DNA of 64,000 nucleotides from Euglena gracilis (lineage: Eukaryota > Euglenida > Euglenophyceae > Euglenales), in assembly GCA_039621445.1 (NCBI GenBank), contig CP154955.1:39502426-39566425 (forward strand), given 5' to 3'. This document shows, piece after piece, positions 22,901-34,299 of this stretch. Positions within the stretch are counted from its first letter, which is position 1. Each line of letters starts with the position of its first letter. The notes under the pieces were generated by a model. The model had not been told where the DNA came from, made no database searches, and worked only from the letters and a program-made list of their open reading frames with translations. A program made the position numbers and the translations under genes.

Positions 22901-24395
22901 GTTGCGCTTGGCAAGGGCAACGCTGAGGACGTTGCCCTCAAGGGACTGGCCATCAAAGAGGGCGACGGCCGCTGACCCCAGACGCTGGTTCCGGCCAAAG
23001 GCGTGTTACGGTTTTTTTAGAAAAACCCCCCACCCACCTGGGGGGGCTCCTGGGGGACCCACTCACTTTCCCCCCAAAATGGGCGAAAATCGCGAAAAAT
23101 GCCAATGATAGACCTTCTTCAAAAAATCATCGTCCCACTCCCCTTCGGGGGGACCCCACAGAGGGTGGGGGGCTCGGCCAGACCCACCAACCCTACCCCC
23201 CCCCGGGTCCAAGACCAAAAAAACCCCTGGGCGTGCTTCGGGAAATGTGCGTGTAATTGTGTGTGCACTGTGCGTGTGGGGGGGTGGTGGGGGTGGGTGC
23301 ATGCGACCCACGGACGAAAGAGAAGCCATCCCAAGACACTGAAAGCTAAAAAAAAACACGCAACAATCGTCAGGCGCTGCACCGGGCTGAACTGCACCAG
23401 CAGACACAAAAGACATGGCCGGCCAGCTCCTGCCCTGTGCCATGGATGGGTCCACGTATTGCACGAATCCCACGGGTGGCCCCACGGGCGCTGTGACGTT
23501 TTTGCAATTTGTGCTCTGCCACGCGACTGGAGAATGAATCCCCACCATACCATTGCTTAGGGACCCCCCTGGGGGGGAGGGGGGTCACTTTCCACTATGA
23601 AAAAACCAGTCAGTCACTTCCCCCCCCCCAAAAAACAAACAAGTCAATCACTTTGCCAACCCCTCCGGGGTGGACCAGCCACTCTTGAATACGCTCCTGT
23701 TGGCAAGACAATGTTGCCAAAAAGTCTCAAAAATTCCAAAAAAACTTCCGGCGCCTTCGGCGCCAAACCAGCCACTTTTTCGTTTTCGGGCCGGGGGGGG
23801 GGGGCACTTGGCCAGTTCAAGTCAAGAAAACAAGTCAGTCCTTCTGAAAAAACCAGTCAGTCAGCACCCAGGGTGCCTCAAATTTGGTCCCCACCCCCCC
23901 GACCCGGTCAATAATATATGATTCTGCAGAATCCCATTTATAAAGAGATGTGGAGATATGCATAAAAATACTCAAAAAGACTGCATTTGTCGCTAATTAT
24001 CGGCCAAAGGAATGCACCACAAATCAAAATCCAGTCTCAAAAAGCAAAGCTTCTTTGCTGACCATTCCTGTGCAGTGCTTCACATGGAGGGCTGTCTTAA
24101 TAAACAAAGAAACTTCCTCCGCCCAGTACCACTTTGAACACAAAGGCTGTGGCTTTCGGGGGCGTGCGAAAGGCCCCCCTGGCCGCGAAGCCCCTGCGGC
24201 GGGGTACGATGCGGGCGCTGACCACGACACCAGCCTGGCTAAAGGCGTCCCGGAACGTCCGCAGGGTGATGGTGGGGGGCAGGTTCGTGACGTACACGTT
24301 GCAGCACTCCGCGCTGGCGGCGGGGTAGGTGGCAGCGGCCATGGTGGGGACCATGGGGAACATGGCGTGCATCATTGTGGGGTGGTTGGACGTGC
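19904..24395 (-). CDS. RRM gene copy B: two-RRM RNA-binding protein, Ser-rich exon split by an 830-bp element
   Basis: Exons right to left: RRM1a 24179-24395, RRM1b 23434-23490, RRM1c 22862-22971, RRM2 22177-22400, KFAE 21621-21714 and Ser-rich 20686-20790 (one exon in the other copies), SDP about 20349-20376, last exon 19904-19975. RRM1 has NVYVTN and GFVQYV; RRM2 has LYVANV. RRM1a is intact here, unlike copy A. The element between the two halves of the KFAE/Ser exon reads through into foreign sequence. The protein would lose its tail unless the element is spliced out, and I found no in-phase GT-AG pair that does this. Expected role: nuclear or cytoplasmic RNA binding, by family only. Confidence 0.82.
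20349..20376 (-). CDS. Copy B SDP mini-exon
   Basis: [11 protein letters not shown], identical in protein to copy A. Boundaries approximate. Confidence 0.5.
20686..20790 (-). CDS. Copy B exon, second half: Ser/Ala-rich acidic tail
   Basis: [20 protein letters not shown] to GHEHGQ, as in copy A. Ends CAGG|GC. Confidence 0.7.
20791..21620. mobile_element. 830-bp inverted-repeat element inserted in the Ser-rich exon of copy B
   Basis: Absent from copies A, C and D. The ends are CATGGATTCATTG and, reverse complemented, CATCCATTCATTG (11 of 13). GGGC is repeated at both joints, and the outer 8 bp are a degraded match. The end sequence is like that of the element in copy A. Five TTGCGCATNTGTGCAA-like palindromes lie in the left 470 bp. 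A separate hAT-like terminus (AAGAAAAACCCTG) at 21411-21424 points to nested insertion. Confidence 0.65.
21621..21714 (-). CDS. Copy B exon, first half: [12 protein letters not shown]
   Basis: [18 protein letters not shown] then STTAQPRRP. In copies A and C the next residues are PHSPAA. Here the reading enters the inserted element at 21620. Confidence 0.75.
22177..22400 (-). CDS. Copy B exon: RRM2
   Basis: ARLYVANVPPFYAEQDV to METGMLPR. Val replaces Leu in RNP2 and Pro replaces Leu in HYRPMET relative to other copies. The donor position reads CGG|GCCGGC. Confidence 0.82.
22862..22971 (-). CDS. Copy B exon: RRM1c
   Basis: GTCAG acceptor, then [19 protein letters not shown] and [14 protein letters not shown]. 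Joins RRM1b in frame as MAQ-A-AVALF. Confidence 0.82.
23008..23228. mobile_element. hAT-like element, 221 bp, in the RRM1b/RRM1c intron of copy B
   Basis: Flanked by GGCGTGTT and GGCGTGCT (7 of 8). The right end reads CAGGGGTTTTTTT in reverse complement and the left end is ACGGTTTTTTT. Contains the G-run/C-run and TTTTCGGCGC-like filler typical of its relatives. Confidence 0.6.
23434..23490 (-). CDS. Copy B exon: RRM1b
   Basis: Acceptor GTCACAG, then [19 protein letters not shown]. The donor is CAGG|GCAGGA (GC type), phase 1. Confidence 0.8.
23546..23888. mobile_element. CATACCATTGCTTA family element, right end eroded
   Basis: The left end CATACCATTGCTTAG and interior (AACCAGTCAGTCA, GGCGCCTTCGGCGCC) match 63268-63639. 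ATCCCCAC before it and GTCCCCAC at 23889 could be the target duplication, but the right inverted end is poor. Confidence 0.45.
24179..24395 (-). CDS. Copy B exon: leader and RRM1a
   Basis: Acceptor CCCCCCAG at 24396. Contains MMHAMFPMVPTMAAA, a candidate start, then SAECCNVYVTNLPP and helix 1 through RRRGFAARG. It is uninterrupted, so it is the best reference for the insertion in copy A. Confidence 0.82.
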
Positions 24396-24809
24396 CTGGG
24401 GGGGGGGTGGCTCGTGAAAGAGGGGCTACGGAATTCTGGGACCCAACCACAACATGGTACCCCCTCCCTGTCCAAGACACACCAATGTCCAGCGAATATG
24501 CCGTTGGCACAAGGGGTGTGCCAATGACACGCTGTACCAACACCACTGTAATTCAACGAAAAGAAATATCAGTTAGTGTTTCGGAAAAAGGCCTTTGACA
24601 CAGGGGGGGGGTGTCAACGACACAATGTGTGGTGGACAAGGGGGGAGGTACTGTGCGAACAAAAATTCTTTTGGATCCGAGGGAGAGGCAAAAGAAAACT
24701 TTGATCCAAAAAGCTGCAACTCTAGAAGTTGTTGGGGACACCCGCCCCCCCCCCACTGATGATGCAGATATTTTTCAAAAATAATTATAGTAAACATTTT
24801 TAAAATGAG

Positions 24810-25015
24810 AGGCCGATGCTCAATGACCTACAGGATGTTCCCCTCATTTACCAGAACAGCATGACTGTGTGGTGGGAAGAGGTTTTCACACCGGGGGGGG
24901 GGGTCGTCACCCAGGTCGTTCCTTGGGCTAAGGTCATGTCACACCAAAAATTGAGGCCAGCCCTCCTCTCTGAGGAAACCCACTCAGCTCGACCAGGGTT
25001 TCACTTAGCAACCCA
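24810..25015. other. No gene recognised
   Basis: Intronic-type sequence upstream of copy B's RRM1a exon. Confidence 0.4.
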
Positions 25016-25027
25016 CAGGGGTCCATC

Positions 25028-25520
25028 AAGGGGCTTTTTTAAGACTGGGGGGTGAACCAGGGGGTTTTTTCAAGACGGGGGGGGGTCCCCCCTCCCCCCA
25101 ACCCCGGGGGGCCCCGCCGGGGGGGGGGGGGGGGGTCCCAGGGGACCCACAAAAAAAATGGCCGAAAAATTGCAAAACTACCTTTTCAAAATTTTTCGGT
25201 GCCTTCGCTTCCCACCCCCCTCTGGAGGGCTCGGCCGGACCCACCCTCCCTACCCCCTCCCCCCCCCAGAGGAGGTCCACGACGAAAAAATCCCCTGGGG
25301 GGAACCCACCCCCTGGGGGGTGGCCCCCCAAGGGGGGTCCCGGGGGACTCACTCAATTTTGCCAGAAAATGGCACAAATTAGGGAAAAATTCCAAAATAG
25401 CACCCTTTTCAAAAAAATTTCGGCGCCAAAAAAATATATCCCACCCCCCAAGGGGACCCCCTGGGGGGTCTCGGCCGGACCCACCCCCACCACCCGGGGT
25501 CCACGGCTGAAAAACCCCTG
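25028..25520. mobile_element. hAT-like element, 493 bp, perfect 8-bp TSD
   Basis: GGTCCATC at 25020-25027 and 25521-25528. The right end is GGCTGAAAAACCCCTG and the left end AAGGGGCTTTTTTAAGAC (first base changed). A second, same-direction left terminus (CAGGGGGTTTTTTCAAGAC) follows at about 25058, suggesting nested or repeated ends. Confidence 0.7.
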
Positions 25521-25529
25521 GGTCCATCA

Positions 25530-26700
25530 GAGGGCTGCCTTGAAAAAGGCTTCTGGCTGACCCCCACCTTCCTATGTGGGGTCCCCAGCGGGAATTGAGC
25601 CCGGGGTAGATCCGGGTAGACCAAAAAACTTGAGCACATACGCTCTCCCCCATTCTGCACCCATCAACTTTTTTCCATCCAGCCTCAAAAAGGGCAACTG
25701 GACGGTATTGAGAGATACCATTGCTTGCCAACCCCAGGGGTGGGTGATGGGGTCAGTTTCACTTTGCATTTTCACAACGCCAGTCGGTCACCCACATTCG
25801 ACCCTCTGGCGCGGTCGGTCAATCTGGCAACTGCGAGCTAAATTCGCCAAATCCAAAACCCCAACCCCTGACCTGTCAGCCTCCCCTCCGCCGAAAAAAA
25901 CAAACCACTCTGAAAAACAAACCCCGCAAGGGGGTGGACACACCTTAAACCATGTGGTATGATCCAAGGATGGTCGGGCTGGTCGGTCCCCTGTCTGCTG
26001 AAAGGTGGGGTTCCCTGAGGCTCAATTGCAGTCGATATGATGATATGATGTATGATATGATGCACACTGAGCAATCTTGAGTACTGAGTTGGTCTTAGCA
26101 GCCCCTTTCTATCAACTACACCACGGCTGGTGGAGAAAAGGCAGGACCCCCCCAGCACCCCAGCAGGGCACACGATAGAATGGAGGCGGTGCTGCTGTGG
26201 TTTCGGGTGTCATTGGGTCTGTAATATTTGGCGAGACAGCTGCGGAACTCGCAGACACAGAGGTTAGAAAAACAGGCCTGAAGCTTACAAGAACCCCGTC
26301 CCCCGTTTTGTAGCATTCTTCTTTTGCCATTTTCGTCCAAATTCTCCGGTGTCAGGTGTGACTTTTCGGGTGTGCCTTAAAACCGAACCCCCCGCCATGT
26401 TCCCATCATTCTTCGCCATTTCCTCAACAGCAACCAGGATTTTTTTTTATTTCACCTTGAATGTAAATGCTCACGCCCGGCACACTTCCAAACACAACTG
26501 AAAGAATGTCCCAAAACAGCTCTTTGAACAATATTGATCTTTTGGACTTCTTCGTAAAATGAAACATGCATGTCTCCACTGGGAGAAAAGCTTTATTTCC
26601 TGCGAGGAAAAAAAGGCTTCGGAAGATTCTTCCTGGAGAAGGGTCCTGTAGCAAGAGGAAATAATCTTGTATGTGGAGCCCTTATCGGGGGACATTGGGT
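25530..26700. other. No gene recognised
   Basis: Includes a CATTGCTTGCCAACCCC terminus near 25720 and TGATATGA repeats at 26035-26060. No shared exon block. Confidence 0.35.
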
Positions 26701-26754
26701 CTCGGGTGTCAGTAGGTGGGAGGCCACCATATGCACAAACGGCGGCGGCGAAAC

Positions 26755-26860
26755 GGGATGAATTTTGGAAAGGGGCAGAGAGGCTGTGGGGATGGCGGTC
26801 CGGCTGGCTTCGCGAATGGGGTGGTGGAGTGTAGAGATTGGGGAGGAGCGTGCCCTGGCA
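26755..26860 (-). other. Shared block 'HPIREA' (interval B)
   Basis: Minus strand LHHPIREASRTAIPTAS; partner of 7280-7400. The + strand DNA match includes GGCTTCGCGNATGGGGTGG. Confidence 0.4.
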
Positions 26861-26999
26861 ACCTTTGGCTCCGGCCGCGGACCAAGGCAACCGTGAGACA
26901 GGGCTGCGGTACACACTACATCCGGTCCGGATGGGTTGAAGGAGGGAGGGTAGTTGACCCGAAATTCCGAAACGGAAGCAAGCAAAGGAGGGGGGAATT

Positions 27000-27640
27000 C
27001 AAAATGAAATTTGGCGGAAATTGCCGCAGGAAGGGCAAAAAACCGTCAACACTGAAAATCCCCATCCCCTGGAGAGGGGGGTCCGGGGGACCCCGGGCAA
27101 AAAAAAAATCTTCCAGTGCGGTGTGCCGAGGTGGAAATGAGGAGCTTCAATAATTTTTTCTTTGTTTTGATTTTGTTCCAAAAAACTTCAAAAAAACGTG
27201 GGTTTTTGGGGCAAAGAAAATTCTTCCACTTCATACTGGTTGCTGAGGAAAAAATTCCACTAGCTTGCCTGATATTGGATCCTCCCAGGGGATACACTAG
27301 AAATTCCACTAGGCAGAATGGACAAATTGCCATTGAGCCGAGGGGGGGGGAGTGGTCCACGTAAAGGCAATTGCAGGAGCACTTGACTGTAAAAATGCGG
27401 AATTAAGTTTCACCTGTCATATCATTTTTGCTGGTTCTGTTCCCGTATGAGATTTATGGCTTTTACACCTTTTTATCTTGCTGCCCACATCTGTACAACT
27501 GATTTTATTTTCCTTTATGTTCTTATGCCATCTCTAGTCTCGATTCTGCATCTTTGATCCCATATCTTGGTTCCTGAGCAAATCTTTTCTTCCTTTGATT
27601 GTTTTTTGTTTACTGTAAGATTGCACGTGTTGTTTAATGG
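27000..27640. other. No gene; GAGGTGGAAATGA element fragment
   Basis: GAGGTGGAAATGA at about 27130 recurs near 38510 and 45894, followed by similar T-rich sequence and ACTAG-rich ends (GAAATTCCACTAG). It is a repeat family with unclear limits. Confidence 0.4.
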
Positions 27641-27694
27641 GTCAAAGTGCCGCTCCACACCACAATGCGACCTTAAAACTCACGAAATGGCGAC

Positions 27695-27734
27695 GTGTGT
27701 GTATGCGTGTGTGTATGCGTGTGTGTATGCGTGT

Positions 27735-27765
<31 letters not shown>

Positions 27766-27801
27766 CGTGCGCGCGCGCGCGCGCGTGTGTGTTGTGTTGT
27801 G

Positions 27802-27836
<35 letters not shown>

Positions 27837-27970
27837 CATGCATGTGTTTTGTGTGTGGTTGTGTGTCTTTGTGTTCGTGTGTGTGCTTGGATGGGTGGAT
27901 GGATGGATGGATGGGTGGATGGATGGTGAGGTGCATGGTTGTGGCTTAGGTGCGCGTGTGCATGTGTTTG
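27695..27970. repeat. (GT)n, GTGTGTATGC and (GGAT)n tracts
   Basis: Four GTGTGTATGC units, then GT and GC runs, then GGAT units near 27888-27928. Confidence 0.9.
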
Positions 27971-28434
27971 TTTGTGTGCTTGTGCGTTTCCATTCACAAT
28001 GGAAGATAATGGAAAGCCAGAGGGTCAAGGTTGGGGGTACTTACATATTGAGAACTTTTGGCGGCAATGAACACAATAAGTCAAAAATCCTAAAATATGG
28101 GAGGCCAAGGTTGAAATTGAAAGCCGAAGGCCAAATTTGGGCGGCCAAATCATGCGAGGGGGAGGTGTCCAAACCATTATCTCCAAATTTTGGGGTGAGA
28201 TCAGTCACAAGCCAATAAAATCAGCAAATCACTTCAGAAAACCCATTGCTGCCCCCCCCCCCCCGAGTGAAGTGAAAACCAGACTTGAGAAATTGCAGGA
28301 TCCAAATTATGCAACTCTCTCTAAAAAAAAACAGAAAAAATTGGGCCCAGTTTCCCAGCATATGGATGGTGGACATGTGAAATAGCTTGCTCCATCACAG
28401 ATGGGGGTTCAGGCACACATCATCGGAGTTGACT

Positions 28435-28555
28435 AGGGAGCGAAGGGCGGCCAGGCTTGACTTGACTGCTGCCGGCGGGGCACGCCCGACACACAGGGAG
28501 GAGGCTCGGATGCCAGATGGACCCAACAGAACCAGGCATCGGGGAACCATACGGA
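28435..28555 (-). other. Shared block 'PPCVS' (interval B)
   Basis: Partner of 8150-8275; minus frame ASEPPPCVSGVP. Confidence 0.4.
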
Positions 28556-28606
28556 GTGAATACACTTTGACGGATGAGGAAAGTTAAAAAAGTGCCGGTC
28601 CTGGTC

Positions 28607-28858
28607 ACATACATACATACATACATACATACATACATACATACATACATACATACATACATACATACATACATACATACATACATACATACATACATAC
28701 ATACATACATACATACATACATACATACATACACACATACATATATGCATACATACATATATGCATACATACATACATACATACATACATACATACATAC
28801 ATACATACATACATACATACATACATACATACATACATACACACATACATACATACAT
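28607..28858. repeat. (CATA)n microsatellite, about 250 bp
   Basis: About 60 CATA units with a few ACAC and ATAT variants. Met-Tyr-Val-Cys open frames here are artefacts. Confidence 0.95.
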
Positions 28859-29082
28859 GCCTGCCGACCTGCCGACCTACCCACCTACCCCAGGGCTTGT
28901 CACCTGATTTCTCAGCCAATTACTTTGCAGAAAGGCCTGCAATGAGTTTTCCAACACAACAGCCCTGAGGCAAAACAAACCCTGTAGGTTTGGGTTGTCT
29001 CGCGCAAACAACATATTTCCGGGGGGGGGGGGGGTGGGTACCCGACAGTGCCTGAGGGCGGGGCAGTCTTCGGGGGAGTGGA

Positions 29083-29132
29083 CATATATCCCAACCGCAG
29101 CGGACGGAGCCGGAGTGGCGAGAGGGCGAAGC
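29083..29132. repeat. Recurrent block (3), diverged form
   Basis: ACATATATCCCAACCGC then GGCGAGAGGGCGAAGCGGGG, near-identical in its ends to 36043-36098. Related to 56334-56385 and more distantly to the GGTATCC...GCAAAG blocks. Confidence 0.5.
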
Positions 29133-30019
29133 GGGGCGGGGCAGCCGTCGGTGCTGTCTCCGGTTGAGACACTTTCCAGCCAAAGCTGCCGCCAGCAGAA
29201 CCGGCCTCTCGGGTCGGTGGAATACTGGAAAAGACGCACAATGCCTTTTGCAATCGGGGGATCTCTGGGGACAACGTGAATTCACACTTCCCTTTCATCT
29301 GGGGAATCATTTTGGTTTGTTTGCTTTGCTTCAGTGGTTTTTCAAGCTTTTTTCAAAAAATTTCAGGAGATTGTCTTTGGGTTCTTGCATTTTTTGAGAA
29401 ATAACTTGAATGATCGGTGAAGGTGAACACCACGTTCGATGATAATCTGATCATATACCGGCACAGGAGAAACTCAACAAGGACCCTCAAAAGAACAATG
29501 CCAAAGTGCAAACAAAACAGAACCAAAAGATTGCAAAAACGGGCAATTTCTATGTAGATTTCTTAAACCTCCACACAACAAAAAAACACAAAAAATTCTT
29601 GACCCACGCAAACGTCAACCTTTGGTTCAGAACGGTCTCCTTGCATTGTGTACATGAAAAAAGTGGACCTTCTTGACACCCTGCAACGCAGGGAGAAGCA
29701 CATCTTTCGCCAAATTTCGAAATCAGATTTTTCACCTGTAGAGCATCTCGACACAGTCTTTCTTAAATACCCACCCCCAGGGATGGCAGGTGGGAAGTTA
29801 TGGCTGGCGACCGGGCTGGCATCTGAAACCAATGTCAAAAAATGGGCATGCCGACGTCACCGTGCACACTGTGCACACCGCGCACACTTTGCACACACCC
29901 CTAACCGAACTAGCCATGACAGCAGGTTGCTTCCTGCAAGCATGACAGCAGGCTGCAACCTGGGCGTGGAACGCCCTAGGTTCACGAGGACGATGTTGAA
30001 GACGACGCTTTCAACGGCA

Positions 30020-30160
30020 GCCCCAAACACAACAGAGCGGCCAGTCCGGAGAGAGATGCCGGGGGACGGCGTGCGAGAGAGGCGGGAGACACCCTCCATG
30101 GCTGGAGGAGGCCCTCAACGAGGAACCATGTCTCGTGGTGGGGACGGACGGCTGCGGCCT
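30020..30160 (-). other. Shared block 'FLVEGLL' (interval B, first copy)
   Basis: Minus FLVEGLLQPWRVSPASLAR aligns with FLVEGLLQPWRGSPATLAR at 36.8 kb without gaps. The conservative changes support a coding exon. Confidence 0.45.
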
Positions 30161-30559
30161 CGCCCTCCTCTTGCTCTCTCCCGCTTTCCCTCCCTGCCTG
30201 CTTCCAAACATTGGTGGGTTTATTGAGACGTCATTCAATTTTTCCTCCAAAAAAAAAGATGCCAAAAACCAAACCCATGAATTTTGTGATGCTTGGGAAC
30301 ATGCTGGTACAAAAATAAGGAATTTGTTGGTGCAAAAAATCAGAAAAAGATAAAAAACTTGCCGGAACTCATTGTATCTTCAATTTTTATGTGCACGCAG
30401 AAAAATGCAGAAAGGGAGAAAATCGCGGAAGATTGCGGAAAGTTTTTGGATGTCGCGGGAATATTACAGATGCCAAAGTCCCCCCTGCTGGAGGCCCTCC
30501 CCTCGCTGGAACCCCTTCTCTTGCTTTTTTGCCTTGAGCACCAAAGAAGGCGAGACCCT

Positions 30560-30790
30560 CAGGGGACCCTGCGCCACCGCGGGCGCCTCCGCAGGACCCC
30601 CCCAAAACGCGCCCGAGCCCCTCTGGAGCCGTGTGGGACGAGGCCGCAGGGCAGGGCTGCGGCGTTGGTCAGGTTGGTGGTGGGCGAGGGACGAAAATGT
30701 GCGGCTTTGCAGCGGAGTGAGGGATGTGGAAGAAGGGGAGGCCGGCCCGCTGCGGCTTTGGCCGGGCGATGCCCCGGACGACCGCTCGAA
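30560..30790 (-). other. Shared block 'HSAAK' (interval B, first copy)
   Basis: Minus PQRAGLPFFHIPHSAAK, identical over 17 residues to the copy at 37.2 kb, then diverging by indels. Confidence 0.45.
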
Positions 30791-31400
30791 ATGACCTCAA
30801 AATGAATGCCAGCCCGGAGCCGGCCACGATGCAATGCCAGGCCAGGGAGTCAACCTTGGGGGGATAAATGCGCACGTGCGCACAAATTTCGGAAGGACAA
30901 AATACTGAAATCTGGGAGCCAAGATCAAAATTTGAAGACGAAGGCGAACTTGGGGGCTTTGCTGCATTGACAGACCCTTCAAATAATATATCACACCGCA
31001 ATCTTTGACCAAATAATTTTCCAAAGGCATGTTATCTTTGCAGCATTCCCTTTTTTCTCTGTATGTGTGGGTGATGTGAGAAAATAAGGGAGATAAAATA
31101 TAAAGGAGGGGAGAAGTTGCTTCAAATTTCCATTCTGTTCTGCTCCCGCCGAAAAAAACTTTTAGCTTTCGGCGGATGACAGGTTCCAGCATTCCTGAAC
31201 CCAAGGAAGGGGTGGTGATTTTCAAAATAAAAATAAAGCCATCAACTGGGGAATTATGGAGCTCTCAAAACAACGACCCCCCATAAGGAGGGGTCCAACG
31301 CACAAGCCACAGTGGAATACAGCTCCCACGCAGGAAGGGCGGCCGATCTACCGGCCACAGGGAGCTGCAACCGTGAGCTTGGGGAGGGGGAGGGGTGGCA

Positions 31401-31453
31401 GGTATCCTAACCGTGGGGTGGTGCTCCGAGCCCCCGCGGCGATATGGCAAAGA
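31401..31453. repeat. Recurrent 55-bp hairpin block (4)
   Basis: AACCGTGGGG...CCCCCGCGG stem with one T.G position. It lies in a 260-bp stretch (31296-31560) about 95% identical by eye to 39793-40040. The minus frame has an in-frame TAG that the other copy lacks. Confidence 0.6.
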
Positions 31454-32169
31454 GGGGCACCGAAGGCCGGGCCCCCATCAGCCCGAGAGGACGCGTCCAC
31501 GGGTCACAGAATATGCTGCATTTCCTAACAAACCCCTCCCCCAGGGGTGTTGCGATTGAGGGCGAGGCTGGGGGGGATTTGCACCCCCAAGGGGGGGGGA
31601 AGGCGCTTGGCTGACACCACGAATGAAGGTGAGGGCGGGGTATATTTTGGGTGCCAAACTGCCATGGCGCAACTGTCGGCGGGACATGTGCAACAAAGTC
31701 CGCCAAAAAGCCTGAAAAGGGGGGGCGACCATTGCAAATTCAGACCGAAAACCAACTCCAAGGAAGCCAAGTTTGAACGTGAGGGGGGGCCAGGCGTCGA
31801 GAGGGCAAATCAACCCTCCCCCTCCCCTATCCAACAGCCAATCCAACGGAGCCCAGGGTGGCCAGCGACTGGTAGGACACCGGAGGTCACGGTCGCAGAA
31901 GGGCTCCGAAGCGGGAGATTAAAAAAAAAAGATGCGAAGGATGTGTCCATCCTGGAGAGACTTGGGGGTTGACACCATTGTGTCCAGACCAACCGGGGGG
32001 AGGCACCCCAATGGCTCTCTCGCTGGCATTCTCCAAAATTGTTATCCAAGATGTTGGGGGGGGGAAAGCTCATTTCAGTTTTGGGGACGAAAATTCGTGG
32101 GTGGGTAGGTTGCAGTCACCAGCACCGAAATTGAAAGGGAAAAACTATCGAAAAATGAGATGTGGTCGA

Positions 32170-32262
32170 TTCCACGCCACGTGCCGAGGAGGGTGGCCCG
32201 GCAAAGCTTTGCACAGGGGTCGGAGTGGCGGAGGCACCCGTCGTTGGGGCACTGGCTGCATT
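32170..32262 (-). other. Shared block 'SDPCAK' (interval B, first copy)
   Basis: Minus HSDPCAKLCRATLLGTWR. Partners at 13.98 and 40.15 kb. Confidence 0.4.
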
Positions 32263-32329
32263 CTGTTGTGGCCCATGCAAGTACTGCACATCGTGGAGGG
32301 CCAGATCGGAACCATTGGCAAGGCCAGGG

Positions 32330-32640
32330 CTTCAACCGTTCTGTTGGCGCGACCTTCAAGCAGAAGCAGTGGGTCAATGCTTCGTTTCCTGGGGTCACTG
32401 GCTTCAACCACAGCGGCATTAATTCGGGGGGGGGGAGGCGGGCCACAACAGGACACGCCAACGTTGTGGCACATCTGCCCGTAGACACATTGGGGAGAGA
32501 TGGAAGGGTGGGGATGAGGAGGCGGGGGGCGGCAGGTATCCAAACCACCGGGGGTGGAGGGCCCCGGCGGTGATATTGCAAAGCGCGATGGGGGGCCCCA
32601 TCGCCCTGGGGCTTCCCCACCTCCCCGGCCACGCATCCAT
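32330..32640 (-). other. Shared block with hairpin (5), possible exon
   Basis: Collinear with 40760-41040 (shared GGGCCACAACAGGACACGCC). The minus strand reads IALCNITAGALHPRWFGY and upstream GVSCCGPP...INAAVVEAS. The hairpin block is at 32535-32586. Unknown protein. Confidence 0.45.
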
Positions 32641-33148
32641 CCCACCTCAGTGGTCCACAGTTGTCCAGTACACACACCCTGGTGGTTTGGTGTCACAGTG
32701 GTGTGCCGGGCCCCCTGCATAACACCAGGTTGTTAATATGGCACTCATCATGCAAAGGCTGAGCGTCACAGCACCCGGGGGGGAGGTCTCGGAGTGCCCT
32801 GAGGTGCCAGGCAAGCACCCCCCCCCCAGTTGTGCCTGCCCACCCCCCCCCCAGCCGTGCCTGCCTTGTTGCGAACAAAATTTGCCCAACAATGAGCGTC
32901 CGACGTTTTCGACACCGGAGTGTCCCAGGCACCTTTGGCCCCCATGTGTGCCCCCACCCCGAAGTCGGGTGGGCTTCGGGGGGAAGGGGGAGTAACACAG
33001 ACACTCAAGACAGTTGACCCAAAAAACCCAAAAACAAAAACACAAAACACAAAAAAAGCGCGAAAAAAACACAAGCAAAATACTTCAAGAGTTCGTGTTA
33101 GACCTTTCTGCTGCAGAGGATTCTTCTCAAAATATTTGAGAATATATG

Positions 33149-33328
33149 ACCCCCCCCCCTAATAGAAGCACAGGTGCGCTTATGGCGGACCGCCGCCTCC
33201 GGCGGCGGGGGGTGCGCTTCTATTTGGACCTACCTGCGCGATTTTTGTTGATTTCCTTTAGAAATCCCATCAAAATGGGATGGACCCTGCGCATGTAGCG
33301 GCCCCGTGCTTCTATTAGGGGGGGGGTT
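33149..33328 (+). mobile_element. MITE, AATAGAAGCAC family, copy 2
   Basis: A C10 run, then TAATAGAAGCAC at the left, and GTGCTTCTATTA followed by a G run and TTAC at the right. Interior nearly identical to copy 1, including GGCGG stem loops. Confidence 0.85.
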
Positions 33329-33349
33329 ACCTGCTCCGGGGAAAGCTTT

Positions 33350-33900
33350 CTTTCCATAAAACTGCAATTTGTTCACAAAAAAATGCAGAATTGATGACAA
33401 ATTTGTTGACGTTGACAAAAAATTGGTCTCGAGGATAAATCGGACCAAATTAGGAATTTTCATAGGCGAAAATATCCAGCAGAAATTAAAAAACATCGGA
33501 AAAAATCAAAATAAAACCCGCAAAAAATGCGAATTTATCGAAAATAAAAAATCTCAAAAAAAAACACGAAAAAAAAGCTTTCTCACCTCCCCCGACTTAC
33601 TTGGGTGCCTGCCCCAGCAGGTATCCCTTCCCTGGGTTGGAGTTGTTGACACGTTATTCTCGTTACGGGGGTGGGGGGTCGCTTGTCACTCCGAAAGACA
33701 ATTCAATCAGCCCCCCCCCCCAGAATGATGAGAACCGAGCTCAAGATACGGCCCCAATAAAGTCAATCAGCGTGGTGTGATCTGCAATTCTGCTTATTCA
33801 TTCACTCCGCCCCGATCCAGTTTTCTTACATTTGTTTGCAACTTCAACTGAGGAAGCCAATCTGCTAGCAAAAAAAAAACACAATCAATTCTTTAAAAAA
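33350..33900. other. No gene recognised
   Basis: A-rich sequence with short C/G runs. Confidence 0.4.
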
Positions 33901-33902
33901 TG

Positions 33903-33927
33903 ACACACACACACACACACACACACA
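33903..33927. repeat. (CA)n microsatellite
   Basis: About 12 CA units. Confidence 0.9.
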
Positions 33928-33957
33928 ATTGTGTTTCACGTCGGAACCTTCAATCGT

Positions 33958-34200
33958 TCAGAAGAGATATGTGTTAGTGGGAACAAAATTTAACCCGGCA
34001 GTTGTCTTCATTTGACCGTAAGAGCAACGGAAGGGAGAGATATCGGGGGAACATATTTTCAAATGCAGCTCATTCCCCAATGAAATGAGATCCATGAAAT
34101 TGATGAACGTGTAGTCGTTATGGTGGGGCCCCATCACAGGCGTCACGTCGCAGATGGGAGGCTTGGGGATTAAGGAAGAACGATGGGGACACCGGCTGGC
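33958..34200 (-). other. Shared block, possible exon (interval B, first copy)
   Basis: Homologous to 41340-41600 (shared CAGGCGTCACGTCGCAGATG). Minus frame VTPVMGPHHNDY to LISLGN to GLNF. The other copy keeps pieces (VTPVLGPH, ISLGI, GLNF) in shifted frames, so one copy may be a pseudogene. Confidence 0.4.
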
Positions 34201-34299
34201 TGTGTCCTACCCAAACATTCGTGATCGGAATAGATGATGTGGCAAACCCCAATCCCCCGGTATATTACTTGGCCAGCGGGGTTGGGACTGGGAGGGGGT

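Noticed and set aside
25712-25965. Element with ATACCATTGCTTG and CCATGTGGTATG ends
   Set aside because: The ends are only loosely inverted and the flanking 8-mers do not match.
28433-28945. MYVCMYVC and IHTY repeat proteins (also at 12.46-12.94 kb)
   Set aside because: They arise from the 4-bp CATA microsatellite in every frame.
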